DNA of 63,970 nucleotides from an uncultured Blautia sp. (GCA_900543715.1 UQSX01000010.1:1-63970), one strand, 5' to 3'. Positions 1 to 9,288 are shown, counted from the first letter of the stretch. A program made the numbers and translations. Notes: generated by a model from the letters alone, not told the origin.

Positions 1-1
1 A

Positions 2-745
2 CTGGTCAGCGTTCTCTCCGAACATGAAGGCCACGGCAACCAAAAACTCTGCAGGGTCCACACTGATCGAATCCTTATTGATGTTATGCCCCAGGTTCCT
101 GAAGAAAACAAAAATCTTTACTCTGTGGATATTCCCGTGGGCCAGTACACCGATTATCAGGTGTCTCCCACCTGCGGCATCGCTTCCCGGAAAAGCCTCA
201 TCGGAGAAGTGGACGACCCCAGATATTTTGCCCATCCCCAGCGGACCCATGCTGGAATCCTCTGGTTCTCCAAGGGATATGTAGAATATCTTATCCCAAA
301 CTTTCTCCCGCCCCACTGTCAGGTAGAGCAGCTCATCCTCTCTGTGGAAATAGCCTCAGAAGCTCCAGGGACCAACAATGACTGGCCCTCAGACATTGCT
401 TTTTTCCTCAATGAAATTCCCATCGGCACCTGGACCAGTCCTGGAGATTTCGGAGATGTTCACGGCCTTTTTACGCCCAGCTGGTGGCTTCCCTTCTGGA
501 ATCAGTACGGGCTTCTGAAGACTCTGATCGTCAATAAAAACGGCACCTTTATAGACGGCCTGAAGATTTCTGATGTAACCATTGATCAGTTCTCTCTGGA
601 TCACAAAAGCCCTCTGAAATTTAAGTTTATGGTGTCTGACAATGCAGTTCACACAGGAGGCCTCACCTTATTCGGCAAAGGCTTTGGAAACTACAACCAG
701 GACATTCAAGTACTTATCTCCTACATTCCTGTATCATCGGCCTGA
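2..745 (+). CDS. ArsR-like winged-helix transcriptional regulator, 3' part
   Basis: The frame is open from the left edge and ends at a TGA at 743-745, so about 247 residues of the C-terminal part are visible and the start and probable N-terminal DNA-binding domain lie outside. The visible part matches, by recall, the long C-terminal domain found in a Firmicutes family of ArsR/COG4189-type predicted regulators: an N-P-like 'DDPRYF' segment, then 'ILWFSKGYVEY', 'SEAPGTNNDWPSD', 'TSPGDFGD' and 'GTFIDGLKISDVT'. That domain resembles a beta-sandwich sensor. The ligand is unknown to me. It converges on the GH43 gene that follows, with a stem-loop between them. An internal ATG at 86 has no ribosome binding site and is not the start. 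Confidence is good for the family and low for the role. Confidence 0.6.
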   Translation: MVSVLSEHEGHGNQKLCRVHTDRILIDVMPQVPEENKNLYSVDIPVGQYTDYQVSPTCGIASRKSLIGEVDDPRYFAHPQRTHAGILWFSKGYVEYLIPNFLPPHCQVEQLILSVEIASEAPGTNNDWPSDIAFFLNEIPIGTWTSPGDFGDVHGLFTPSWWLPFWNQYGLLKTLIVNKNGTFIDGLKISDVTIDQFSLDHKSPLKFKFMVSDNAVHTGGLTLFGKGFGNYNQDIQVLISYIPVSSA

Positions 746-762
746 TCTTTCATATTCTGGCA

Positions 763-788
763 GCTGGACCCCTTCTCAGGAGTCCAGC
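763..788. terminator. Stem-loop between convergent genes
   Basis: GCTGGAC at 763-769 pairs with GTCCAGC at 782-788 around a 12-nt loop. It lies between the stop codons of two convergent genes. There is no clean T-run, so terminator function is inferred from position. Confidence 0.4.
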
Positions 789-802
789 CGCCCCTCTATC
801 CT

Positions 803-2320
803 CTATTCTTTTAAGTATTTTACTCCCCAGACAGACTGATTATTTTCTCCTGCCGCAGTGAAGCACAGAACCGGATTCCCCGCTTCGTCTTCCATATCCA
901 CCAGCACTCCTTCATATTCTCCCTCGTCTGTGGAAAGGGTAATATATGGAGAATTTTCTTCCGTGACAAACTCTCCGATATTCTTACCAGAGGAATCCTT
1001 TATCTTTCCTCCGGCTGTAAGCTGGATCTCCTCTGCCTCATGTACTTCCGCCGAGATATCCGTCCCGTGGTTAACATAATAGTAGGTTCCTGCAATCTCT
1101 TTGCTGCTGTTTCCTTCTTCCCGAAGCTCTTCACCCTGGGTGGCGAAAGGAGCCGCAACAAGCCATCCGTCTTTGTTTCTGAATATCTGATGAACTCTTG
1201 GCTCATGCATTTCTCCCATATCGCTGAACCTCTGGTGGTATACGATATAGAGTTTTCCGTCATCATCAACAAAAGCAGAATTATGTCCCGGTGCCATATA
1301 GGAATATGGAAGGCTTGGGAAAGTATAATTTCCCATCATTTTAAGCCCGTACTGGCTGTGATCTTCCACTCCTAAGGAGAACGTCTCCCCGCTGTAATCC
1401 ACATAGGGGCCATCTGGTTTTTCCGAACGGTATAATCTGATCTGGTATCCTCCGTCAGCTGTCAGACTTCCATATGATACAAACAAGTAATAATATCCGC
1501 TGGTTTCATCATACAAAATGTATGGGCCTTCACAGGATAAATGCATTCCGCCTATGAGGTGCTTTCCGTAATAGCTGTCCACTTCATTCTCTTCATCTTC
1601 TTCCGGGAAAATGGGATATCCCGTTTCCTGGTCAAGTTCCAGTATAAAGATTCCTCCGGACCAGGAGCCATATACCATCCACATTCTTCCGTCTTCATCG
1701 TAGAAAACAGAGGGATCCAGAGCGTTGGGCCACTGCAGATTATTATAATCTCCTGACATCATATACTTACGCATATCAAAATTTTCATCGCCGAAAATCT
1801 GCTGTTTATTCTTTGTATCTGCTGTTCTGAACCCAGAATGCAGTATCGTATCCTGGAAAGTATAGGGTCCTTCCGGATTGTCAGCCGTAGCGAAACATAT
1901 AGAGGATCTTTTATAGGTAGACGTGGTGCAAAAATACATCATGTATTTGCCCATTTTTTCATTGTATATCACATCCGGCGCCCAAACCGAATAGCCTCCT
2001 TCTTCATTCTTCCCTACAAATTCAAAAGCTTTCCTTGGCTCATCAAAAAGATTGTCAAAAAGTTCATTGTTTTGGGATACTCCTGAAGCAAAAGATTTCC
2101 ACTCTCTCAGGTTTTCTGACTTGGCTGCTTCCATATGAGACCCGAAAATATAATAGGTTCCGTTTTCTTTGAATACAGATGGATCGTGGACAGATGCTCC
2201 GGCAGAAAAACTTCCTTTCTTTTCTTCAATTTCTTCTAAAGAAAGCTCATCATTTCCTCCGCATCCTGCCAGGCACAAAATGGCAGCCCCCACAAGCATA
2301 AAAATCTTTAATTTTTTCAT
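803..2320 (-). CDS. GH43 endo-1,5-alpha-L-arabinanase, lipoprotein
   Basis: Secreted, membrane-anchored glycoside hydrolase predicted to cut arabinan backbones outside the cell. The start is the ATG at 2320, preceded by GGAGG with 5 nt spacing; 505 residues. A signal peptide ends in a lipobox with Cys20 (CLAGC). A five-bladed GH43 fold follows, with the three expected acids visible: Asp46 in HDPSVF (base), Asp202 in ALDPSVFYDEDG (pKa modulator) and Glu264 in SCEGPY (acid). The last ~110 residues form a separate beta-rich module like the GH43_C2 domain of arabinanases. It is the last gene of the GH127-SBP-permease-permease operon, so its products are probably the transporter's substrates. The arabinan assignment rests on family resemblance; arabinoxylan side-chain activity is possible. 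Confidence 0.8.
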   Translation of the reverse strand: MKKLKIFMLVGAAILCLAGCGGNDELSLEEIEEKKGSFSAGASVHDPSVFKENGTYYIFGSHMEAAKSENLREWKSFASGVSQNNELFDNLFDEPRKAFEFVGKNEEGGYSVWAPDVIYNEKMGKYMMYFCTTSTYKRSSICFATADNPEGPYTFQDTILHSGFRTADTKNKQQIFGDENFDMRKYMMSGDYNNLQWPNALDPSVFYDEDGRMWMVYGSWSGGIFILELDQETGYPIFPEEDEENEVDSYYGKHLIGGMHLSCEGPYILYDETSGYYYLFVSYGSLTADGGYQIRLYRSEKPDGPYVDYSGETFSLGVEDHSQYGLKMMGNYTFPSLPYSYMAPGHNSAFVDDDGKLYIVYHQRFSDMGEMHEPRVHQIFRNKDGWLVAAPFATQGEELREEGNSSKEIAGTYYYVNHGTDISAEVHEAEEIQLTAGGKIKDSSGKNIGEFVTEENSPYITLSTDEGEYEGVLVDMEDEAGNPVLCFTAAGENNQSVWGVKYLKE

Positions 2321-2391
2321 ATAGCCCTCCATAAAAACAGGGACCGCCGTACACAATGCACATTATGCACAGCAGTCCCCATATTTGTTTT

Positions 2392-3279
2392 TCAGCCTTT
2401 TACCGCTCCAGTTACCATACCATCAATAAAGTATCTCTGGAAGCAAAGGAATACTACCAGGATAGGAATGATACCAAACATGGATCCGGCGATCAGCACG
2501 TCATAGTTATTGCCGTAAGGTGTCAGCAAAGTATTCAAACCGATCGGCAATGTAAACTTATCTGCATCACGATATACCATCATCGGCCAGAGCAGGTTGT
2601 TCCAGGAACCCATCGTAGACAGAATAGCCATAGAAGCAAATGCCGGTTTTGTGATAGGGAGAATGATTTTTACACAAATACCGTATTCTGTACAACCATC
2701 GATCCGCCCTGCATCCAGCAGGTCTTTGGGCAGACCTATCATATACTGCCGGAAGAAGAATATGGTAGAAGCACCGCACAGACCGGGAAGGATTACACCG
2801 GCTGTAGTGTTCATCAGGTTTAAGTCCATCATTTCCTGATATAATGGCAGCATAAGGATTTCAAAAGGAACCATCATAGTTGCGATAACCAGGAAAAGGA
2901 TCACGTTCTGAAGTTTGAACTTATACATGGAGATTCCATATGCCACAAAGTAGCAGATCGCCAATGTAAGCACAACTGTAAGGATTGTCAGCACAAGACT
3001 GTTTTTATACCACATAAAGTATTTTCTGGAGTCTGCATTTCCTGAAAACAGGTAAATATAGTTATCCAGAGACATCGTGGAGAAGTCCAGATTCAGAGAC
3101 AATCCCCGGCGGATCAGTTCAGAACCCGGGCGGAAGGATGCCAGCAAGCCCGCAAATACCGGGAAAACAACCAACGCACATAAGACTACAAAAAATCCTG
3201 TTGCGATCACTGAAAGGATCCTGTTTTTCGCTGTCATTCCCATTTTTTCTTTTTCTTTGGAAGATGCTGTATTTGCCAT
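2392..3279 (-). CDS. CUT1 sugar ABC transporter permease (MalG type)
   Basis: Inner-membrane permease, 295 residues, with about six hydrophobic segments after a short charged N terminus. The cytoplasmic coupling loop that docks on the ATPase is visible near residue 200 (DAGRIDGCTEYG...ILP, the EAA loop). AGGAGG precedes the ATG. It begins 1 nt after the stop of the partner permease, so translation is probably coupled. Together with the neighbouring binding protein it should import oligosaccharides, probably arabino-oligosaccharides judging from the flanking GH43 and GH127 genes. No ATPase gene is present; CUT1 importers in Firmicutes commonly share an MsmX-type ATPase encoded elsewhere. Confidence 0.85.
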   Translation of the reverse strand: MANTASSKEKEKMGMTAKNRILSVIATGFFVVLCALVVFPVFAGLLASFRPGSELIRRGLSLNLDFSTMSLDNYIYLFSGNADSRKYFMWYKNSLVLTILTVVLTLAICYFVAYGISMYKFKLQNVILFLVIATMMVPFEILMLPLYQEMMDLNLMNTTAGVILPGLCGASTIFFFRQYMIGLPKDLLDAGRIDGCTEYGICVKIILPITKPAFASMAILSTMGSWNNLLWPMMVYRDADKFTLPIGLNTLLTPYGNNYDVLIAGSMFGIIPILVVFLCFQRYFIDGMVTGAVKG

Positions 3280-3280
3280 A

Positions 3281-4177
3281 TCAACTCTCCTCCTTCTTAA
3301 ATGTACCGTTCAGTACCAGCTGTACTACATTGATCAGTAATGCGATAGCAAGAAGCACAAGACCGACAGCCGATGCATAGCCCATCTGGTTTCTCTCAAT
3401 ACCACGTTTATACAGATATCCTACAATGGTAAGACCGATATTCTTCGGCGATGTATTTCCTCCCCATAACATATAGGATTCCAGGAACATTGCCAATCCG
3501 GCATATACGCTGATCGTCAGCACATAAATTGTTGTAGGCTTTAAAAGAGGTATGGTCACATACCAGAATTTTTTCCAGCTGTTGGCGCCGTCAATATCTG
3601 CCGCTTCATAGAGGGACGCATCAATACCTTTCAGCCCTGACATAAAATACAGCATATTAACGCCTGTCCATCTCCAGCAGCAAAGCAGAATCAGCGCAAA
3701 CATAGCCGTGGTCCCGTTTTTCAGCCATGGAATTGCGTCACTACCAAAAAACTGGAGGATCTGGTTCATCTGTCCTGTAGGCATTTCTGCAAACATCAGA
3801 CGGAACAAGGTACCTGAAATAACCACTGAGGTAAGGGCAGGCATATACAGAACCGCTTTCCATACACCCTTTGCTTTTACCAGATTGCTGTCCATAAGTA
3901 CTGCAAACAGCATCGGGAAAGGGATCAAAAGAACTAATGAAAGTATCATATATGTAAAACTGTTCTTAATTGCCATATGAAAGGCCGTATCTCTCAAAAG
4001 CTTCGTATAATTTTCCAGGCCGATCCATTCAATCTGCCCTGGCAGGATAGACTGGAAACTCATTTTCACCGTACTGAACAACGGGTAGACCCAAAAAATG
4101 CAGAAACTGAGTATAAACGGGAGTACGAACACATAAGGGGCCGCTTTCTGAGAGAATAAAAATTTCTTTAACTTCAC
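3281..4177 (-). CDS. CUT1 sugar ABC transporter permease (MalF type)
   Basis: Inner-membrane permease, 298 residues, partner of the MalG-type protein downstream. The N terminus is cytoplasmic and basic, then come six hydrophobic segments. The EAA coupling loop reads EAADIDGANSWKKFWYVTIP near residue 193. The start is supported by AGAAGGAG upstream. It follows the binding-protein gene after a 90-nt gap holding a stem-loop, the usual arrangement that keeps binding-protein expression above permease expression. The substrate is inferred from operon context only. Confidence 0.85.
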   Translation of the reverse strand: MKLKKFLFSQKAAPYVFVLPFILSFCIFWVYPLFSTVKMSFQSILPGQIEWIGLENYTKLLRDTAFHMAIKNSFTYMILSLVLLIPFPMLFAVLMDSNLVKAKGVWKAVLYMPALTSVVISGTLFRLMFAEMPTGQMNQILQFFGSDAIPWLKNGTTAMFALILLCCWRWTGVNMLYFMSGLKGIDASLYEAADIDGANSWKKFWYVTIPLLKPTTIYVLTISVYAGLAMFLESYMLWGGNTSPKNIGLTIVGYLYKRGIERNQMGYASAVGLVLLAIALLINVVQLVLNGTFKKEES

Positions 4178-4199
4178 GATCTCACACTCCTTCTATAAA

Positions 4200-4233
4200 G
4201 AAATTGCCCAGGTTTTTATCCCCAGGCAATTTC
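4200..4233 (-). terminator. Intercistronic stem-loop after the binding-protein gene
   Basis: GAAATTGCC (4200-4208) pairs with GGCAATTTC (4225-4233), with a further possible G-C pairing inside the loop. It sits between the binding-protein and permease genes. I read it as an mRNA stabiliser or partial attenuator, since the operon clearly continues. Confidence 0.5.
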
Positions 4234-4267
4234 GTTCAAATCACTGAAGACACTTCTTCACTTCAAG

Positions 4268-5653
4268 TTAGCCCTGGTCAATGTCAACCATATCCTGGCA
4301 TTCCTGAAGAGCTTCGTCAACATCCATTCCATCTTCAAAGATACTGTTAAATGTAGTTACATTTAAATAATCACTTAAAATAAAGGTATTCTCATTAACA
4401 GTAATAGCGCCGATCTCATCTTCGATTTCATTTAATACATCAAATGGGTTTGTTCTGAAGTATGCAATGTACTGATTTGATGCATCCTGTGTAACAGCTG
4501 TATCTTTCCAGATAGATGTGTTGCAGACATCAAATCCTAAATCCTGCCAGATACCTAAGCAGCCGTCATAAGAGCATTTTGCATATGCGATGAAATCTGC
4601 TGCCAGTTCAGGATCTTCAGACTGCTGTGTAACAACTGTACCAGTTCCGCCGATACCTACAGAACGAGGCTGTCCCTCTTCAAATACAGGGCAGGGAGCG
4701 ATGGCCCATTTTCCGGTTTCATCTGGCATATCAGATACGAAACGGCTCATGTACCATAAAGCTTTCGGGAATGAAGCAAACTGCTGATCCATAATAGCCT
4801 GTTTTCCTTCTTCTGTATCTACCTGGCCTGCCGGACAGATCATAGCAAGGTCGTTGTCCAGCCATTCTTTCTGTAATTTCAGCATTTCTGCCATACCGTC
4901 TGTGACAACAGCTTTTCCATCTTCGTCTACCTGGTCTTCGCCATGCTCAGCCATAGACAGCCACATCCAGTCTGTACCGCCTGTATCGATCTCAGTCATC
5001 TTCACTTCGCCGTTTGTAGCTTCTTTCAGCTGTTCAGCTGCTGCGGTATAATCATCCCATGTCTTGATATTTCTGTAGTCGATACCATACTGGGAAAGAA
5101 GCTCGTCGTTGTAATACATTACAGTAGCACCAACGTGTGTAGGAGCTCCGTAGTAATTTCCATCTTTGCTGTAGATGTCCAGACGGGACTGTACAAGATC
5201 CGCTGTGTATGGAGCCAGTGCATCATTCAAAGCATACAGCTGAACTTCACCCTGAAGGAAGTTAGGGAACTGACCTCTCTCAATATCACATAAATCCGGT
5301 GCACCTTCTCCTGTCTGCAGGGACATCATCAGTTTGTTGTGCATATCAGCAAAAGGATATGTTGTAAATGTGATCTGAATCTGTCTGTCAGGATTCTGCT
5401 CGTTCCATTTTTCCAGCATCTTTGCATAGAAGTCATTGTGCTGACTTACAAAGGACCACATTTCCATCTTTGTACCGGAGTCCGGTCCTACTGTTGTTAC
5501 GTCTTCGGGTTCTGCTTCTCCTTCTTCCCCCTCAGCAGCTTCCTCTGTAGAACCGCTGCCGGAATCATCACTGGATCCGCCGCCACCGCAGCCTGCCAAC
5601 ATGGTTCCTGTCATTGCCGCACATAATAATGCAGCTAACACTTTCTTTTTCAT
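4268..5653 (-). CDS. CUT1 sugar-binding lipoprotein
   Basis: Extracellular solute-binding protein family 1, 461 residues. The signal peptide ends at the lipobox MLAGC (Cys21), followed by a Gly/Ser/Glu-rich linker to about residue 55 that tethers the binding domain to the membrane. The mature part begins GTKMEMWSFVSQHNDFY and contains typical family segments such as FTTYPFADMHNKLMMSLQTGEGAPDLCDIE and TYPF/APTHVGATVMYYN. It delivers substrate to the two permeases downstream. The position between GH127 and GH43 genes argues for arabino-oligosaccharides; the sequence alone does not fix the ligand. Confidence 0.85.
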   Translation of the reverse strand: MKKKVLAALLCAAMTGTMLAGCGGGGSSDDSGSGSTEEAAEGEEGEAEPEDVTTVGPDSGTKMEMWSFVSQHNDFYAKMLEKWNEQNPDRQIQITFTTYPFADMHNKLMMSLQTGEGAPDLCDIERGQFPNFLQGEVQLYALNDALAPYTADLVQSRLDIYSKDGNYYGAPTHVGATVMYYNDELLSQYGIDYRNIKTWDDYTAAAEQLKEATNGEVKMTEIDTGGTDWMWLSMAEHGEDQVDEDGKAVVTDGMAEMLKLQKEWLDNDLAMICPAGQVDTEEGKQAIMDQQFASFPKALWYMSRFVSDMPDETGKWAIAPCPVFEEGQPRSVGIGGTGTVVTQQSEDPELAADFIAYAKCSYDGCLGIWQDLGFDVCNTSIWKDTAVTQDASNQYIAYFRTNPFDVLNEIEDEIGAITVNENTFILSDYLNVTTFNSIFEDGMDVDEALQECQDMVDIDQG

Positions 5654-5719
5654 AGATAGTGCCCTCCTTTAAATTATTTTTTTATCAAATCAGAAGTCTC
5701 CGCTTCTGTATGATACGGT

Positions 5720-7672
5720 TTAAAAAAGTTCTTTGATCCAGACGGCCATCTCTCCCGTCTCTCTGTTTCCCCAGTTGCAATAGGGGACTGCTTTTAACAC
5801 CACATCTTCCAGCTGGATTTCCTGTTCTTTATATAATTCATCCTCATTCCAGCCTTCATTGGAAATCCGCTTGCCTTTAGCGGTTACTGTTACCACCCCG
5901 CCTAAGAGTTCATCTTCGTAGGCTTCGGTCAGCTCTGCTTTTGTATCTATATATAAAGAGGAAAGGTTTCTCCCGTTGTCTGCCTCTTCCAGGCAATATA
6001 CCAGAGGCCCTCTTATAATGGCCACTCTGCCTTCATCAGCCCTTACTTCTGGGTTGGCGTGAATAAATCTCGCTTCCATGTTGCAGGAAACCGTAATTAT
6101 TTCCTCTGCCTTCATATCCTCAAGGATCAAATACCCTTTCTCTATTCTGGGGCTGCTGATTTCATTTCCATTTCTGGAAACCAGAAATCTCCGGGAATAT
6201 CCTGGAATCCTCAAGGCCAGTTTTCCGCCGGAATCTTGTTGGGATTTTACATAAATCTTTACGTTTCCGTTTTTCAGAAAATCACTGTCTATGGTCAGTT
6301 TGCAGGGAACTCCATTTATCTGGGTCTCTGCTTCATTGGAAACATACAGGTTTATAAAAATGGATTCTTCGTCTTCTCCATATATATACTGTCCCAGAGA
6401 AGCCAGTGTCCTTGCAATATTCGGAGGACAGCAAGCCACTCCGAACCATTTCTGGCGTACTGGTTTCACATGTTCCATAGAGGTACGGTTCAGACAGTTA
6501 TCCGGCCACACTTCCAATGGATTCACGTAAAAGAAACCTTTTCCATCCATGGCAATTCCTGCCAGAACAGTATTGTACAGAGCTTTCTCTACGATATCTG
6601 CATATTTTGCATCTCTGGTGATCTGTCCCATCCGTTTGCCGAACATGGCAAGTCCGATAGATGCACAGGACTCTGCATAGTTTCTGTCATTGGGAAGATC
6701 ATAGTCTGTAGTAAATCTTTCTAACAATCCGGAGGAACCAATGCCTCCTGTTATGTACATCCTCTTTGTAACTATGTTTTTCCACAGGGCCTCGCAGGCT
6801 TTCAAAAGAGTTTCGTCCTGGTATTCATAAGCCATGTCTGCCATAGCACTGTAAAGGTACACAGCCCTTACGGCATGTCCTTCTGCAGTTTTCTGTTCTC
6901 TGACAGGTTTGTGGGACTGGGAGTACTCCGGCTCATATCCGGCAAACTCAGGAAATATCTGCTGATATTTTTCGCCTTTTTCTTCCTGGAAGAAATAATT
7001 CTCTCCCACGCCTCTGACGTCTACAAAATATTTTGCGGTTTCCAGATAATTTTTCTTGCCTGTCACCCGGTAAAGTTTTACCAGAGCCAGCTCAATCTCC
7101 GGATGCCCCGGATATCCATGACATTTCCCCTCGTCCGGACCAAACTTCTCGCTGATCAGGTCTGCAAATCTCATCACAATATCTAGGAACTTTCTTTTCC
7201 CTGTAGCCTGATAGTAAGCTACTGCAGCCTCGATCATATGCCCTGCAGTATAGAGCTCATGGCCTTCCCTCAGATTTGTCCATCGTCTTTCCGGCTCCTT
7301 GATGGTAAAGTACGTATTCAGATAGCCGTCAGGTCCCTGGGCTTTTCCGATCAGGTCAATAGTCTCGTCTGCCAGCTTTTCCAGTTCTTCATCCCTACCC
7401 TGGGAGTCCAGTACATATGCTACTGCTTCCAGCCATTTAGCTACGTCTGTATCCTGGAATACAGCTCCATAAAATTCTCCGTTTTTCTCCCCTGCGGCGA
7501 TACGGAAATTCTCAATGCAATGGCTTGGCTCTGCGCCCGGCACATTGTCATTCAGCGTATCCCACTGATAGGGAATGATCACATCTTTTACCAGACTTCT
7601 GTATTTATTCCAGAATCCATCGGTAATAGCTATGTTTTTCAGAGAAATATCTGCGAGCTTGTCTGTTCCCAT
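5720..7672 (-). CDS. GH127 beta-L-arabinofuranosidase
   Basis: Cytoplasmic retaining glycosidase (former DUF1680), 650 residues with no signal peptide. The family's zinc-thiolate site is complete: Glu334 and Cys336 in AESCAS, then Cys414-Cys415 in ACCPPN, the first of which aligns with the catalytic cysteine of Bifidobacterium HypBA1. Glu318 in the segment before DYDLPND is the candidate acid/base. It forms an (alpha/alpha)6 barrel followed by beta-sandwich modules. As first gene of the operon it is expressed with the importer, so imported beta-arabinofuranosides (hydroxyproline-linked or pectic side chains) could be cleaved inside. GH127 also contains enzymes on other furanosides, so the exact linkage is inferred. 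Confidence 0.85.
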   Translation of the reverse strand: MGTDKLADISLKNIAITDGFWNKYRSLVKDVIIPYQWDTLNDNVPGAEPSHCIENFRIAAGEKNGEFYGAVFQDTDVAKWLEAVAYVLDSQGRDEELEKLADETIDLIGKAQGPDGYLNTYFTIKEPERRWTNLREGHELYTAGHMIEAAVAYYQATGKRKFLDIVMRFADLISEKFGPDEGKCHGYPGHPEIELALVKLYRVTGKKNYLETAKYFVDVRGVGENYFFQEEKGEKYQQIFPEFAGYEPEYSQSHKPVREQKTAEGHAVRAVYLYSAMADMAYEYQDETLLKACEALWKNIVTKRMYITGGIGSSGLLERFTTDYDLPNDRNYAESCASIGLAMFGKRMGQITRDAKYADIVEKALYNTVLAGIAMDGKGFFYVNPLEVWPDNCLNRTSMEHVKPVRQKWFGVACCPPNIARTLASLGQYIYGEDEESIFINLYVSNEAETQINGVPCKLTIDSDFLKNGNVKIYVKSQQDSGGKLALRIPGYSRRFLVSRNGNEISSPRIEKGYLILEDMKAEEIITVSCNMEARFIHANPEVRADEGRVAIIRGPLVYCLEEADNGRNLSSLYIDTKAELTEAYEDELLGGVVTVTAKGKRISNEGWNEDELYKEQEIQLEDVVLKAVPYCNWGNRETGEMAVWIKELF

Positions 7673-7728
7673 CTTTCACTGCGCTCCTTCGCCTGTGTTC
7701 AAAACCGCTAACTTGTCTGTTGTTTCCA

Positions 7729-7740
7729 TTAATCGTTTAA
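7729..7740. promoter_or_regulatory. Partial LacI-type operator close to GH127 start
   Basis: TTAATCGTTTAA is one base short of the 13-bp palindrome found at 7995-8007 (TTAAA-TCG-TTTAA type). It lies 57-68 bp upstream of the GH127 ATG on the transcribed side. It is a candidate second site for the LacI regulator encoded just upstream. Pattern-based only. Confidence 0.35.
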
Positions 7741-7994
7741 TTGAAAATGCCTTCTTTTTACTTATTTTCCATATATCAGTTCCATTTATTTTTGTAATAT
7801 ATAGCACTTTCAACCTTTATAATCCGCTGTTTTGTGCAAGTTTCCCTCGGTTTTCTTATTTATACCATACCCCACCCCCATAAATAAAACGTATATATGT
7901 ACATATATTTTTTCATATCTCATATTATCTCTTTTTTTCTTACTTTTTCTCTTATTTTTTAACTTTTTATTTTTTTACACAACTTGTTGATAAT

Positions 7995-8012
7995 TTAAAT
8001 CGTTTAAGTATA
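7995..8012 (-). promoter_or_regulatory. LacI-type operator next to a -10-like element
   Basis: TTAAATCGTTTAA (7995-8007) is a perfect inverted repeat, TTAAA / TTTAA around TCG, the length and symmetry typical of LacI-family operators. On the leftward strand it follows directly after a TATACT hexamer (8012-8007), so a bound repressor would block this promoter. The -35 is poor. Confidence 0.45.
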
Positions 8013-8089
8013 TATAAATTGCACAAATTTTTTCCTTTGATTTCTTCTCATTTCCTTGATTTCTTGTACTTTTATTTGTGCAAAACATC

Positions 8090-8145
8090 AAAAAAAGAGC
8101 CCCTTGGCTCTCTTTGCAAAGAAGAGATTTTCGGGCTCTTTTTTT
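8090..8145. terminator. Terminator after the LacI gene
   Basis: A-run plus GAGCCC (8090-8103) pairs with GGGCTC plus a T-run (8133-8145), and a second small stem lies in the loop. It works in either direction. It separates the lacI 3' end from the arabinan operon promoter. Confidence 0.75.
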
Positions 8146-8189
8146 CAACTTGTACCGTATTTTTCAACTTGTACCATCGTATTTTTGTC

Positions 8190-9233
8190 TCAGACTTTGA
8201 CCATTCCCACGGACTGGCGGATCAGCTGATTACAGGGAACCTGGTAGACCAGTTCTCTGGTCCCTGTCTTTATTTTTCCTGTTAAAAGCTCCATCATCAC
8301 CTCTGCTGCCCGATAACCAATGTCATGAAGAGGAAGCTCTACAGTAGTAAGGGGAGGTTTATAATAGCTGGAAAGTTCCCGGTTGTCGTACCCCACCACG
8401 GAAAGCTCCTGGGGAACTTTTATTCCCAGTTCATCCGCCCGGTCATATACACCTCCGGCCATCAGGTCATTCATACAGAAGACTGCTGTCACATTCTGTT
8501 CCAGCAGCTTTTCCACACACTGATAACCGGACTCTCTTGTCCAGTCGCCGTAACATACCAGCTCAGGATCATAGATAAGCTGGTTATCCCTCAATGCTTT
8601 CTGATAGCCAAGAAGTCTGTCCTGAGCATGGATACTGTCTGGCTTTCCGCTGATCACGCCAATCTTCCGGTGTCCATTTTCTATCAGATATCCGGTCAAC
8701 TCATAGGCACCATTCTGATCGTTCACCACGACGGACGGAATCTTTTTGCTCTCCGTATAACCGTAAGCCATTACTGCAGGAATCGACAGATTTTCCGGTA
8801 TGCAGTGCATCACCCTTTCATGGGCAGTTACATAAATGATCCCTTCTGTCTGCATCGCCACAAACTTCTTAATCTCTTGCTTTACCATACTGTAGTAGTC
8901 ATCCCGATGATAATACCTGTCATTGTATTTCTTAAACAGTCTCAAATTTGTCAGAAATATCTTGTATTCCACTTTCTCACAATATTCTGTAATCCCGTCA
9001 ATAATATCCGGAATACTGAAAATGGTCATATCTTCCGCAATGACTCCGATGTTTCTGGTATTTCTGGTTTTCAAGCTCTTAGCAACGTAGCTGGGCATGT
9101 ATTCCATCTTTTCCGCTGTTTTTAGCACCAGCTCTCTGGTGGCTTCACTGGCTCCCGGTTTTCCATTCAGTATATTGGAAACCGTTGCAACCGATACTCC
9201 GCACTTTTTTGCAATCTCTTTAATTGTCGCCAT
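8190..9233 (-). CDS. LacI-family repressor of the arabinan locus
   Basis: 347 residues. The N-terminal helix-turn-helix and hinge are clear (TIKEIAKKCGVSVATVSNILNG...VAKSLKTRNTRNIGV), followed by a sugar-binding-protein-like effector domain (VGYDNRELSSYYKPPLTTV near residue 285). I chose the ATG at 9233 because GGAG lies 5 nt before it; a GTG six bases upstream overlaps that GGAG. It sits between the leftward GH127/transporter/GH43 operon and a rightward GH43 gene, so it probably controls both in response to an arabinoside. Its terminator is separate from the downstream operon. Confidence 0.85.
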   Translation of the reverse strand: MATIKEIAKKCGVSVATVSNILNGKPGASEATRELVLKTAEKMEYMPSYVAKSLKTRNTRNIGVIAEDMTIFSIPDIIDGITEYCEKVEYKIFLTNLRLFKKYNDRYYHRDDYYSMVKQEIKKFVAMQTEGIIYVTAHERVMHCIPENLSIPAVMAYGYTESKKIPSVVVNDQNGAYELTGYLIENGHRKIGVISGKPDSIHAQDRLLGYQKALRDNQLIYDPELVCYGDWTRESGYQCVEKLLEQNVTAVFCMNDLMAGGVYDRADELGIKVPQELSVVGYDNRELSSYYKPPLTTVELPLHDIGYRAAEVMMELLTGKIKTGTRELVYQVPCNQLIRQSVGMVKV

Positions 9234-9288
9234 ATTCACTCCGGTTCCTTTCCCGTTTTTATGAAGCCTGCAAATATTACTTGTCTAT

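Larger units (their letters stand above)
7673..8089. other. AT-rich leader/promoter region of the arabinan operon
   Basis: About 400 bp without a plausible gene, very AT-rich between 7870 and 8080 with long T and A runs. It must contain the promoter of the leftward GH127 operon. I could not find a convincing -35/-10 pair; the best -10 is a leftward TATACT at 8012-8007, beside the operator-like palindrome at 7995-8007. Confidence 0.5.

Noticed and set aside
24..284. Small + strand frame at the left edge
   Set aside because: Frame shadow of the ArsR-like gene, which has recognisable family motifs.
2321..2356. Longer start of the GH43 lipoprotein
   Set aside because: The later ATG has GGAGG and makes a proper signal peptide.
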